From positions 1-12,638 of the forward strand of contig JAKQGS010000258.1 in NCBI GenBank assembly GCA_029556045.1: a DNA stretch of 12,638 bases, given 5' to 3'. The translations under genes and the position numbers were made by a program. This DNA is from Pseudomonadota bacterium. Its GTDB lineage: Bacteria > Bdellovibrionota > Oligoflexia > Oligoflexales > Oligoflexaceae. Shown piece after piece: positions 1 to 7,277 of the stretch. Below the pieces are notes generated by a model. That model ran no database searches, was not told where the DNA came from, and saw only the letters and a list, made by a program, of their open reading frames with translations. Each line of letters starts with the position of its first letter. Position 1 is the first letter of the stretch.

Positions 1-1475
1 GCCATCTCGTCGTCCGGTGCCAGTCCAATGGCTTTTTGAAAGTTAAGCACGGCAATTTCGTAGCTCTGACGCAACAGAGATACTGTACCCAGACCGATAA
101 AGGGCCGTGGCGCATAAGGATCCAGCTCAGCCGATTGCATATAAGCAATCTTCGCCGCATCAAAATCCCCTAATTTCGCAAAACTGTCCCCAACCATGCG
201 ATAGAGGTTGGACCGCATATGGGCGGGGATATCGTCCCGTTGGAAGACCGCCTCGATAATGTCAATGGCAGCGAGGTACTGTTGATCCTTGACTTTGGCT
301 TCCGCATCCGCCACCAAACGCTCCACGTCGCTATTGCGAAGAGTCGACGCCTTGAGAATGGATTGAAAGATTTTGTCCATGCTAGTCCGGGCTTTTTCCG
401 GCGTGAAACGGTTCTGAACCTCCGCCATATTTTTCTTCACCACGTCGTTTTTAAGGGCCCGCGCGTCTGCGATCTTACCGACTGCGGTGATCAGACTTTC
501 CAACGACCCGGGGCAAAAGTCGATGCGGTGTTTGCCACAAAGTTCTTCCACCAGGGCGGTGCGGGAGGCCAGCAAAGGGATTTCATGGGCCATCGCTTGC
601 AGAATACGATATGGCTCCCCATCGACGCGGTCATGGGATGGCATCGTACCCACATACATGGCGTCTGCCACCGTCAACAGGGCATCCACCGCGGCGCGAT
701 TGGGAGCCAGGTAGAGAGACATATCTTCCACGCCCATGGCGACAAAAGTCTCCCGCAGCTCGGCAGCATAGGAGCCCACACCACAAAAGACCACCTTGAG
801 TTTTTCACGCAGAGTGGGCTTTTTCGTGACCAGGGCTTTGAATGTCGGAGCCAGCTCTGCCAATCCCTCTTCCCATTCGATGGGCCCGATATATCCGATG
901 ATGGTTTGGGTTTCCGGCAGCCCCAGAGACTTTAATGCAGCCGCACGGGATTTGGCGTCGCGTGGGGCGCGATGCTCCACCCAGGGCACCATGTCAAAAA
1001 TTCGCTCATCTGCCACACCTTCCATCTGCAGGGCCAGCCGGGCGGCATCGGACTGCACGATAAATCCATCCGCACCGCGGGTCACCTCATTGCGCACTGT
1101 GCGCATCTGATGCAGGTCATTGGCGGGAAAGGGCAGCAGATTATCGATCCACACGATGAACTTGAATCCGTTCCGGACCTTGGCTTTCAGGGTCTGATAA
1201 GCATAGAGGCCCAGTCGTTCTTTAGCGATAACCACATCAAAGCCCTTTAAACAGCCTTCCAGGCCCGGCATGTAGCTTGGATTCTCATCGTAATCCGTCA
1301 ATGTCACCAGGGTCAGATCCTGAAAGCGGCTATTTTGGAGGATGTACGCGGCAATCGACTCCGAGGTGAGAACCTTGACATCGTACCGATCCGCCAGAAG
1401 CCGAAATTGGTCGATCTCTTCAACACTTGGGACCGTGCCAACAACAAGTGCGAGCTTTGGTTTAACCTCGTTCAT
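1..1475 (-). CDS. GT-B glycosyltransferase with C-terminal TPR region (3' end outside window)
   Basis: Reading leftward from an ATG at 1475, the frame is open for 491 codons to the window edge, so the C-terminus is missing. The start is supported by an AGGAGG at 1489-1484, eight bases before the ATG. Residues 1-185 look like the N-terminal Rossmann half of a GT-B enzyme (LALVVGTVPS near the start, FIVWIDNLLP around 107-116). Residues 190-375 look like a GT4-type nucleotide-sugar-binding half: TIIGYIGPIEWEEGLAEL at 191-208, VVFCGVGSYAAEL at 228-240 and GEPYRILQAMAHEIPLLAS at 286-304. The usual EX7E motif is degenerate there (Asp285, Gln293). Residues 380-491 are helical with TPR-like repeats, including GDSFAKLGDFDAAKIAYMQSAELDP (429-453, in two parts) and a following repeat. 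The enzyme is probably cytoplasmic. The acceptor is unknown; the TPR tail and the FliT-like neighbour 25 bases upstream make a protein such as flagellin possible, while surface polysaccharide is the alternative. Confidence 0.85.
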   Translation of the reverse strand, partial: MNEVKPKLALVVGTVPSVEEIDQFRLLADRYDVKVLTSESIAAYILQNSRFQDLTLVTLTDYDENPSYMPGLEGCLKGFDVVIAKERLGLYAYQTLKAKVRNGFKFIVWIDNLLPFPANDLHQMRTVRNEVTRGADGFIVQSDAARLALQMEGVADERIFDMVPWVEHRAPRDAKSRAAALKSLGLPETQTIIGYIGPIEWEEGLAELAPTFKALVTKKPTLREKLKVVFCGVGSYAAELRETFVAMGVEDMSLYLAPNRAAVDALLTVADAMYVGTMPSHDRVDGEPYRILQAMAHEIPLLASRTALVEELCGKHRIDFCPGSLESLITAVGKIADARALKNDVVKKNMAEVQNRFTPEKARTSMDKIFQSILKASTLRNSDVERLVADAEAKVKDQQYLAAIDIIEAVFQRDDIPAHMRSNLYRMVGDSFAKLGDFDAAKIAYMQSAELDPYAPRPFIGLGTVSLLRQSYEIAVLNFQKAIGLAPDDEM

Positions 1476-1500
1476 TGACGCTACCTCCTCGGGGGGTCTG

Positions 1501-1863
1501 TTAAATCGAACTCTGAAATCTGACATTATCCTTGATACCAGAATGGTACTTTCCAATCGCCTCGCGCTTGCTGCGCATCTCCGCCAATTCGGCCGCCAGC
1601 ATATCCCGACTGGACTCCATGTACTCCATCAGGTGATCGTTGATGATCACCACATCCCGCCACAAATCTTGCAACGTTTCCTCCCGTTCGGGGGAGTGGG
1701 CCAGGAAATCAGCGGTCATATAGTTGTGATATGCCGCTTTACGAAGGTTCAACATCCGTTCCGCTTCGTCCCATCTTTGTTCCTTCATCAGGGCCAAAGC
1801 AAGCCGGCCACGTTCCAAATAAACGCGCATTGCGACAACAGCCTGTCTGGAATACTCATCCAT
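1501..1863 (-). CDS. Small helical protein resembling FliT-type flagellar export chaperones
   Basis: This 120-residue protein has no signal peptide or membrane segment and is predicted to be almost wholly helical. Its layout matches what is known of FliT-like chaperones (about 100-125 residues, helix bundle). A first helix leads to MKEQRWDEAERML (26-38), comparable to the 'EEQWDELI' region of enterobacterial FliT. Then comes a helix with IINDHLMEYMESSRDMLAAE (73-92), a Lys/Arg-rich helix with a Tyr near its end (AEMRSKREAIGKY, 94-106), and a short tail with an aromatic residue (DNVRFQSSI). FliT binds the filament cap FliD and restrains the flagellar regulator in enterobacteria; here any partner is inferred. 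It starts with ATG at 1863, with AGAAGG about 11 bases upstream. A sigma70-like promoter precedes it and the glycosyltransferase follows 25 bases later. The family assignment rests on pattern by eye; a FlgN-like or unrelated helical protein remains possible. Confidence 0.6.
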   Translation of the reverse strand: MDEYSRQAVVAMRVYLERGRLALALMKEQRWDEAERMLNLRKAAYHNYMTADFLAHSPEREETLQDLWRDVVIINDHLMEYMESSRDMLAAELAEMRSKREAIGKYHSGIKDNVRFQSSI

Positions 1864-1912
1864 CGCTGCTGGAACCTTCTAATGGATACAAATTTGACCG
1901 GTACTTACAATA

Positions 1913-1942
1913 ATCTTAGGGGATATCCGGGGTTCCTGTCAA
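1913..1942 (-). promoter_or_regulatory. Sigma70-like promoter for the FliT-like/glycosyltransferase unit
   Basis: On the minus strand a perfect -35 box TTGACA (1942-1937) is followed after 18 bases by TAAGAT (1918-1913), a four-of-six match to the -10 box. The predicted transcript start near 1906 leaves a leader of about 43 bases before the ATG at 1863. The -35 box lies in a small inverted repeat (CCTGT-TTG-ACAGG, 1946-1934), and the spacer contains the 8-bp palindrome GGATATCC, so a repressor or activator site is conceivable. The site lies within the longest gap at this end of the cluster, just after the gspN stop codon. Confidence 0.5.
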
Positions 1943-1967
1943 ACAGGTGCCATTGGTTGCGGCATTT

Positions 1968-2906
1968 TTACATGGTTGACCCACTGGGACTGGCCAAGGT
2001 TCCCCGCAGTTTGTAGTTCATGGCACCGCCTGTTCCGCCCGCCATGTCGAGAATCAGCCCAAAATTCTCCTTTAAAGCCTCTTCCAATCGGATATTAAAC
2101 GCCAAATTCAGCGTTGAATTGGTCAGCTCTGGTTTCATCTGTACGTCACCGGCAAGATCCAAAAAGAAGTTCTGGGTATGGAAGCCGGATGATTTATCCA
2201 GAACAAGCTTTCCTTTTTCGATATTTGCCAAAATTTTAGCTTTCTTGAATTTTTGCTCCCCCAGATTGAGGTTGGGATCATCAACGGTCAGAACGCCACT
2301 ATCCAATTCAAGATTCAACTTTCCTGACGACTCGGATGGGTTATCGGGATTGATGTCAAAGTCCACTATACCGCCCAACTTCCCCTTGAAACCGACTTTG
2401 GTCAGCATACCTGCAACGAGGGGATTGGCGTCTGGGGAGTTGGCCTGTGATGTCAGGAGAAAGGCCACAATATTGTCGATCTCAAATCTGTTCGCCTCCA
2501 ATCCGACATGGGAGGGAACAAAGCCCTTGCCAGAAATCAAACGAAAAAGACTGACGCGCCCGGATGCTTCCAGCTCTCCCCCCGTTGGTGTTTCCACCAC
2601 GACGGTTGCCGCCAGGCGGCCAATCAGCAAGTTGAGAATGCCAAGTTGCACTTCCGCTGACTTGAACGTCAGCGGAGTCCCACCAGCATCTGATGATATC
2701 GTAATACCTTCCGCCTCCAATCCCAGAGGCAGTGATGGTTCCATTCGTTCGACCCGAATACGATAGCTGGTGGTGCGATTGATTTCCGAAAGGACCGATT
2801 CCTTGAGGATCGCATAGGGAAAGGTCAGATAGACGAAAAAAATGAAGCTGACGATAAACAGGGCAACATAGGCCCAAACATTGAGTTTACTTTGGTTGTC
2901 TTTCAC
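1968..2906 (-). CDS. gspN: Type II secretion system protein GspN (deltaproteobacterial/Leptospira-like type)
   Basis: The protein has 312 residues: a short cytoplasmic start, one membrane helix at about 9-31 (VWAYVALFIVSFIFFVYLTF), then a periplasmic region rich in alternating beta-strand patterns and AsmA-like phrasing (SLPLGLEAEGITIS, GKLNLELDSGVLTVDDPNL, GGTGGAMNYKLRGTLASPSG). This fits the GspN group found at the end of T2SS operons in deltaproteobacteria and relatives, whose exact role is not settled; classical GspN is an inner-membrane accessory of the platform and is often dispensable. The start is GTG at 2906, directly after the gspM TAA with no spacing, preceded by a G-run (GTGGGGGGCC) as ribosome site. 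Only this start keeps the whole membrane helix, and the junction suggests translational coupling. There is no terminator hairpin with a T-run after the stop at 1968. Confidence 0.8.
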   Translation of the reverse strand: MKDNQSKLNVWAYVALFIVSFIFFVYLTFPYAILKESVLSEINRTTSYRIRVERMEPSLPLGLEAEGITISSDAGGTPLTFKSAEVQLGILNLLIGRLAATVVVETPTGGELEASGRVSLFRLISGKGFVPSHVGLEANRFEIDNIVAFLLTSQANSPDANPLVAGMLTKVGFKGKLGGIVDFDINPDNPSESSGKLNLELDSGVLTVDDPNLNLGEQKFKKAKILANIEKGKLVLDKSSGFHTQNFFLDLAGDVQMKPELTNSTLNLAFNIRLEEALKENFGLILDMAGGTGGAMNYKLRGTLASPSGSTM

Positions 2907-3572
2907 TTAATTCTGGCCCCCCACTTTATAGGCCACGACCTTGGCCTGCGTATCAAAATAGAGTCGATCCCCATAGCGGGCCCGGATCTGCAGCTGATTA
3001 ATCGTGAAGTTTTTATCGGCCCTTTCAATCTCCCCTAAAAATTTTAGCATGCGGGGGATCGATACCTTGGGCATACGGAAATCCACGTTGATGTATTTGA
3101 AATTCTTGGCTAGCGGGCTCTCCGGCGGAATATCCGCGTCTTCTGAACGTAATCCCTCGATCGTCACGCCCACCTGATTGGCTTTTTGTTCAAAAAAAGG
3201 TTTGGGATGTACGCTGCTCATCTTGGTTTCCACGTCCCGCAGTAACGTGTCCATATTGGTTTTTTCCATATCATAGTCATTGGACAGAGTGCGCAATTCC
3301 TGCAACGCCAGAAAGCTGGCATTCAGTTCATCTTCGAGAGCATGAATCCGCGCGAAATAGATGCCCACGGCCCCCAGAACGAAAAGACCCAATCCACCAA
3401 TGGCTCCCAGCAGCACACCGGTTTGGTGTTTGGGGGGCAGCTTGTAAAAGCTGTCCATGAGGAAATCAAGGCGCTCGTTGTTATTACCCAGAATTTTCTT
3501 ACGTACGGCGTCCAGTCCAAAGGTAAAGTACCCGGACACTTTGTCTTTCAATGCATTGACGGAATTGCTCAT
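2907..3572 (-). CDS. gspM: Type II secretion system assembly-platform protein GspM
   Basis: The 221-residue bitopic membrane protein has a cytoplasmic N-terminal stretch of about 50 residues, a membrane helix at about 52-74 (GVLLGAIGGLGLFVLGAVGIYFA), a predicted coiled coil at about 75-118, and a periplasmic alpha/beta domain at about 125-215 resembling the ferredoxin-like fold of GspM/PilO. In the T2SS, GspM pairs with GspL and stabilises it in the inner-membrane platform that links the ATPase to the pseudopilus. The assignment rests on this architecture and on its place between gspL (five bases upstream) and gspN (no gap), because GspM sequences are poorly conserved. The start ATG at 3572 is preceded by a purine-rich GGGGTAAAGA. 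The cytoplasmic segment is longer than in many GspM proteins (commonly about 15-25 residues), which recalls PilO/PilN-like relatives. Confidence 0.8.
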   Translation of the reverse strand: MSNSVNALKDKVSGYFTFGLDAVRKKILGNNNERLDFLMDSFYKLPPKHQTGVLLGAIGGLGLFVLGAVGIYFARIHALEDELNASFLALQELRTLSNDYDMEKTNMDTLLRDVETKMSSVHPKPFFEQKANQVGVTIEGLRSEDADIPPESPLAKNFKYINVDFRMPKVSIPRMLKFLGEIERADKNFTINQLQIRARYGDRLYFDTQAKVVAYKVGGQN

Positions 3573-3577
3573 ATTCT

Positions 3578-5251
3578 TTACCCCGCAGCTCCGGCACCGG
3601 GCGCCGCTTCATAATCCGCATTGATGGTGAACTCGATTTTTTTTCCATCGGAGCCCGGCTTGGTTCCGGAGTCCTTCTCCACGACGTTTTTCAATACCGG
3701 CACTTTTTTAAGAGATTCAATGATTGCCGACTGCGAGGCAAAATTATCGGTTTCAGCACGCAATTGCAGTTTACCCTTGCCCGGCAGTGTGGCCTTGAAA
3801 TCAAAGGTGGTGACATCAATGATCACGTCCTTCGGAATGCCTGCACTGATCTCCTGCAACAACCGCAGAGCTCCACTGCCCTGGCTGGCCATTTGAAATT
3901 CCATAATGGCGTTACGACGCTCCATAACACCAAGGCGTAGCCGATCTTCCGCATCCTTGCGCATGCTATTAAAGTTGGCTGGGCGCACTTTGTATTTCTT
4001 TTTCATGTCCGGCATGGAGGTCAGGAATTCTTTCATATACAGGTCCTGCACCTCATTGATTTGTTTCGAGTAGAAATAGTGCTTAAAGACATAACTTACC
4101 AACAGAAGCGTGATGGCGATGGCCACCACCCGAAACGCAGCCGTTGCCCCCTTCATAATGGACTCGTAGTCCTGCACGTAGGCAAACTCGTCGCGCCGCA
4201 GGTTGATCTGCGAATGCTTTTTGATATTGGTGACCGCGCGAAGTCCGATCGCAAGACTTTGGGGCATGATTTCTTTGACGTCCGTCAGGCCCGGCCCGAT
4301 TTTCAGTGACGTGCGTTCAAGGTTCATCTTCTCAGCATTGACTTCCAGCTGTTCACTCAAAAACTTTTCGAGGTTCAGCATTTTCGAGGTTCCCCCCGAT
4401 ATGATCACCTTGTCGATGGGCTCGTTATCCCAGGTTTTGTAGGAATAGAATGTCCGCCCTAACTCTTTCACAATGGCATTGGAAGCCAGGGTCATGCGTT
4501 CCGCAATTTTGCGGTCACGGGCATCCAGGCCCTCTCCCATATCCTCCTGACAGAAGACCCGTCCCAATGCATGTTTGATGCGCTGGGCTTCGTGGTAATC
4601 CGTTTCCAGGTCGCGGGCTAAAAACTCGGTGATGTATCGCCCACCGAGGTTGATGGAGCGGAACATCCGCAACACCCCTTCCCGCACGATACAGACGGCG
4701 GTTTTTTCGTGCCCGATATCCACCAGAGCCACACACTTGTTGTTCTCCAGGTTCATAAAGGCACTGAGGTTGTAAAATGCGAGGCTGTCGATATCCACCA
4801 GCTTGGGGTCGATCTGAATTCTTTTGAGCAGGTCCAGAAAGTTTTTGAGAAAGGCCTTGCGGGTCATGACCGCCAAGGCCAGAGTCTTGCCACCAATGGT
4901 TCCCAGCACCTGATGATCAATAATCATGTCGTCCATGTTGAAGGGGACAAAATCTTCCAGCTCAGCGATGATGGACGCATCGATTTTGCGGGGATCCGAA
5001 AAGTTAAAAGACAAAACACGGCTGGAGATAAACTGCCCCGGCATGGCGGTGATGATGCGATCCGCATCCAAACGGTTTTCCGCAAATAACTGTTCCATGC
5101 AGGTGGGCACAACAGCGTCCAACGGCACATTGTCGAGCCGCGGGATGACCGTCTCATAAAAGTTGGTAATTTCGTAGGACTTAAAGGTATTGATAATCTC
5201 AATCGCTTTAATGGAATAACTGCCGATGTCGAGACCAATGACTTTTTGCAT
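3578..5251 (-). CDS. gspL: Type II secretion system protein GspL (PilM-like actin-fold half plus periplasmic half)
   Basis: The 557-residue protein joins two modules. Residues 1-345 form an actin-like ATPase fold of the PilM/GspL type: phosphate-1 motif GLDIGSYSIK (6-15), phosphate-2 region ALVDIGHEKTAV (175-186) and adenosine-site VIISGGTSKM (282-291). It is followed by INLRRDEFAY (349-358), which sits where GspL carries NLLxGxF and PilN carries its INLLP motif. One membrane helix spans about 371-389, then a coiled segment (395-455) and a periplasmic ferredoxin-like domain (about 460-550). GspL recruits the ATPase GspE to the inner membrane through the cytoplasmic half and contacts GspM and pseudopilins through the other. 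It is longer than the roughly 400-residue enterobacterial GspL. The C-terminus ends in an Ala/Gly-rich tail. The start is ATG at 5251 with only a weak GTGAGAAAA upstream. A lone PilM is unlikely because of the membrane and periplasmic half. Confidence 0.88.
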   Translation of the reverse strand: MQKVIGLDIGSYSIKAIEIINTFKSYEITNFYETVIPRLDNVPLDAVVPTCMEQLFAENRLDADRIITAMPGQFISSRVLSFNFSDPRKIDASIIAELEDFVPFNMDDMIIDHQVLGTIGGKTLALAVMTRKAFLKNFLDLLKRIQIDPKLVDIDSLAFYNLSAFMNLENNKCVALVDIGHEKTAVCIVREGVLRMFRSINLGGRYITEFLARDLETDYHEAQRIKHALGRVFCQEDMGEGLDARDRKIAERMTLASNAIVKELGRTFYSYKTWDNEPIDKVIISGGTSKMLNLEKFLSEQLEVNAEKMNLERTSLKIGPGLTDVKEIMPQSLAIGLRAVTNIKKHSQINLRRDEFAYVQDYESIMKGATAAFRVVAIAITLLLVSYVFKHYFYSKQINEVQDLYMKEFLTSMPDMKKKYKVRPANFNSMRKDAEDRLRLGVMERRNAIMEFQMASQGSGALRLLQEISAGIPKDVIIDVTTFDFKATLPGKGKLQLRAETDNFASQSAIIESLKKVPVLKNVVEKDSGTKPGSDGKKIEFTINADYEAAPGAGAAG

Positions 5252-5290
5252 GGGAAAGTTTTCTCACGATTGTGGAGCTATAGAATCATT

Positions 5291-6505
5291 TTATAACATT
5301 TTCCACTGAAGGTATTTATAAGTGCCCTTGAATCCATTCTTTTCGTCCGTCTGGTCTGGCATTCGCCGGTTCAGGATGGCTTCAACCCGCCGGGTCTGCC
5401 CCCCAACCTCACCGGAGACCGTAACGCGGTATAGATCCGAGCGAAATGTGAATAGTTTGGCTTTTTCTTTATCCCGCTCACAAAAAACATCCGTCAGCAC
5501 CTTTTCCAGGCCGGCGTTACTGTCGATGACGTCGGGGGTCTTGTCACCATAGGGGAAATAGAGCGCCGACCGTTCGGCGCAGGACACATTAGACTCGGGC
5601 AGCAGACAGCCGAGAATTTCCCGGGAGGCGGTATTGAGGTTAATCCGGGGTTTGTCATCTTTGTTGGTTTGCAGGGGGTAAAGAGTCAGGTAACGGGAAA
5701 AAATACGATGCATATCGTCATCCCAACCTTCGATTGTTTTTAACTCATCCAAACTGTCGAGGGGGGCGTTTTTGGGAGAAACCTTGGTTTCCCGTCGGAC
5801 GTAAGGATCATTTTCCGAACCATTATTGGATCCCTGCTCCACGGCAGTGTCTTCATCGACCCAGTCTTTGATGTTGGCGGCAACCTCAAGAGGTTTGCGT
5901 TTTTTCTTGTCCAGGAAGGCTTTTTCCGCCGGACAGCTCATAAGGGCCCTTAGCATGGTCAGGCATTCATCCGCCCGTCCCTTGGCGCAGGAATTCACAT
6001 TGATTCGCTGGGACTCATCCTCAACGTTGACAGTAAACTCGCCGTCAAAGAGTTTCAATTCGTCAAGAACCTTGCTGTCGCTGATCTTACTCAAATCAAA
6101 CTGTTCCTGGAATTCGGTCACCATCTCCATGGTGGCACCACCAATAGGCAAGCCATTGAGAACACTCCAGACGTCATCCCGTCCATCGGACGGTAAGGTC
6201 TTATTGCCGGACATCTGGTACTTGAACAGGTCGATACCCCAGTCAGCAATGATCATAAGCTGCGCCAGATTGATGCCGGACTTGGCCATATATTCCGCTT
6301 TGATCTTATCCCGCTGTGACGCCGCCAATTGCAGGCTCACCGTCGAGTTAACAATCATATCCGAGGTGAAGATCAGCATCATGGCGATGACCAGAATGGC
6401 CAGAATCATGGCCACACCCCGCTCCTTACCAGGCTTTTCCCCCTGCGTTCCTGTCGGAACGGGAAACCCCCAGTAGAACGACGTTTTTTTGGGTTTGCTC
6501 GCCAT
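5291..6505 (-). CDS. gspK: Minor pseudopilin GspK (pseudopilus tip)
   Basis: The 404-residue protein is a large minor pseudopilin of the T2SS. The prepilin leader has 30 residues and ends KERG, followed by the membrane helix VAMILAILVIAMMLIFTSDM (31-50). There is no Glu at mature position 5, which is the known mark of GspK. Family phrases follow: EYMAKSGINLAQ (71-82), ESQRINVNS (164-172), IKDWVDEDT (212-220), PKNAPLDSLDELKTIEGW (244-261) and RINLNTASREILGCLLP (287-303). The acidic DWVDED region belongs to the calcium-binding part of the globular domain in known GspK structures. GspK caps the pseudopilus with GspI and GspJ and limits its length. Six cysteines (173, 181, 191, 300, 309, 342) could form disulfides in the periplasm. 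ATG at 6505 has GGTGG close upstream, and gspJ ends 13 bases before. It is somewhat longer than the usual 300-330 residues. Confidence 0.95.
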   Translation of the reverse strand: MASKPKKTSFYWGFPVPTGTQGEKPGKERGVAMILAILVIAMMLIFTSDMIVNSTVSLQLAASQRDKIKAEYMAKSGINLAQLMIIADWGIDLFKYQMSGNKTLPSDGRDDVWSVLNGLPIGGATMEMVTEFQEQFDLSKISDSKVLDELKLFDGEFTVNVEDESQRINVNSCAKGRADECLTMLRALMSCPAEKAFLDKKKRKPLEVAANIKDWVDEDTAVEQGSNNGSENDPYVRRETKVSPKNAPLDSLDELKTIEGWDDDMHRIFSRYLTLYPLQTNKDDKPRINLNTASREILGCLLPESNVSCAERSALYFPYGDKTPDVIDSNAGLEKVLTDVFCERDKEKAKLFTFRSDLYRVTVSGEVGGQTRRVEAILNRRMPDQTDEKNGFKGTYKYLQWKML

Positions 6506-6518
6506 CTTCCACCTAACC

Positions 6519-7268
6519 TCAGAAATACTTGATGGTTCGGGACCGTTCTTTGATTTCCTTCATGCCAAAGGCCTGGGCCAGATACACCACAGTCCCCACC
6601 TGCGCCGTCAGGGCTTTTTCCATATTGTCCTGACCCGTCATATCCTCATCCACCGCTTCGATTTCCACTTTTACCATCTGGGGTAACGTATTCCGCCAAT
6701 CCGAGCGGTCAGTATCCCACTGATCCTTTTCCCAGCGATCCCCATTCCATGGAATCACCCGGAAGGCTTTGATGTCCTTAGCCAGCACCTCCATCGGTGG
6801 GTCATCCTTAAAGCTATCTGGCAACACCTTGCTTTCACCCCGCAGCAGATTGTAGTGACCAGGAGCATCCCGGTCCTCTTCGATGCGGTAAACCACATAA
6901 GTCTGATCGCTCTCACCCGCATTGGACAGACGGGGCTGCCGGGTCAGGGTGGTCAGTGCCAGTTCCGAATTGTCGCCCTTCAGGGAAATCCGAAACACCG
7001 TTTTGGTGGCCCGCCCCACATAATTGTATTCCTGCCGCAGGGTGCTGATGATAAAAGCATGTTCAATGTCATTGGTAACCTTTTGCATCACCATCGATAG
7101 GCGATGGGTGGTCTCCGCCTGCTGCGATAGAGTCCCTCGCATCTCAATCGTGCCACGCAGTAACCCGGTGGTGGCCACACTGAGGGTCAGCAATATGCTG
7201 AGGGCCAGGATCACCTCCAGCAGCGTGAATCCCCGTTCGTTTCGTCTGATTGTAAGTCGGTCGCTCAT
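6519..7268 (-). CDS. gspJ: Minor pseudopilin GspJ
   Basis: The 249-residue protein has a textbook type IV prepilin start: a 13-residue basic leader ending NERG, then FTLLEVILALSILLTLSVAT with Phe at mature +1 and Glu at +5. The globular domain after about residue 45 carries GspJ-like features: LSMVMQKVTNDIEHAF (56-71, in the helix after the membrane stem), TYVVYRIEEDRDAPGHYNLLRGES and a strand block with VEIEAVDEDMTGQ near 200-215. GspJ forms the quasi-helical tip complex with GspI and GspK that starts pseudopilus assembly. The ATG at 7268 has AGGAATGG upstream and follows gspI by nine bases; gspK starts 13 bases after its stop. Length is near the family's usual 190-250. Unlike its neighbours GspG, GspH, GspI and GspK, its leader is short and its cleavage site is fully standard. 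Confidence 0.93.
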   Translation of the reverse strand: MSDRLTIRRNERGFTLLEVILALSILLTLSVATTGLLRGTIEMRGTLSQQAETTHRLSMVMQKVTNDIEHAFIISTLRQEYNYVGRATKTVFRISLKGDNSELALTTLTRQPRLSNAGESDQTYVVYRIEEDRDAPGHYNLLRGESKVLPDSFKDDPPMEVLAKDIKAFRVIPWNGDRWEKDQWDTDRSDWRNTLPQMVKVEIEAVDEDMTGQDNMEKALTAQVGTVVYLAQAFGMKEIKERSRTIKYF

Positions 7269-7277
7269 TATCCATTC

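Noticed and set aside
219..935. Plus-strand open frame of 238 codons
   Set aside because: It lies wholly antisense to the glycosyltransferase, which has family motifs and a strong ribosome site. The plus-strand translation has no recognisable domain and looks like a shadow of the real frame.
1934..1952. TGGCAC followed by TTGAC, resembling a sigma54 promoter before the FliT-like gene
   Set aside because: At the required ten-base distance from GG, the bases are AC instead of the essential GC, so the -12 element is missing. The sigma70-like boxes fit better.
2020..2766. Plus-strand open frame of 248 codons
   Set aside because: It is antisense to gspN, Ser/Pro/Arg-rich with no family features, as expected for a shadow frame.
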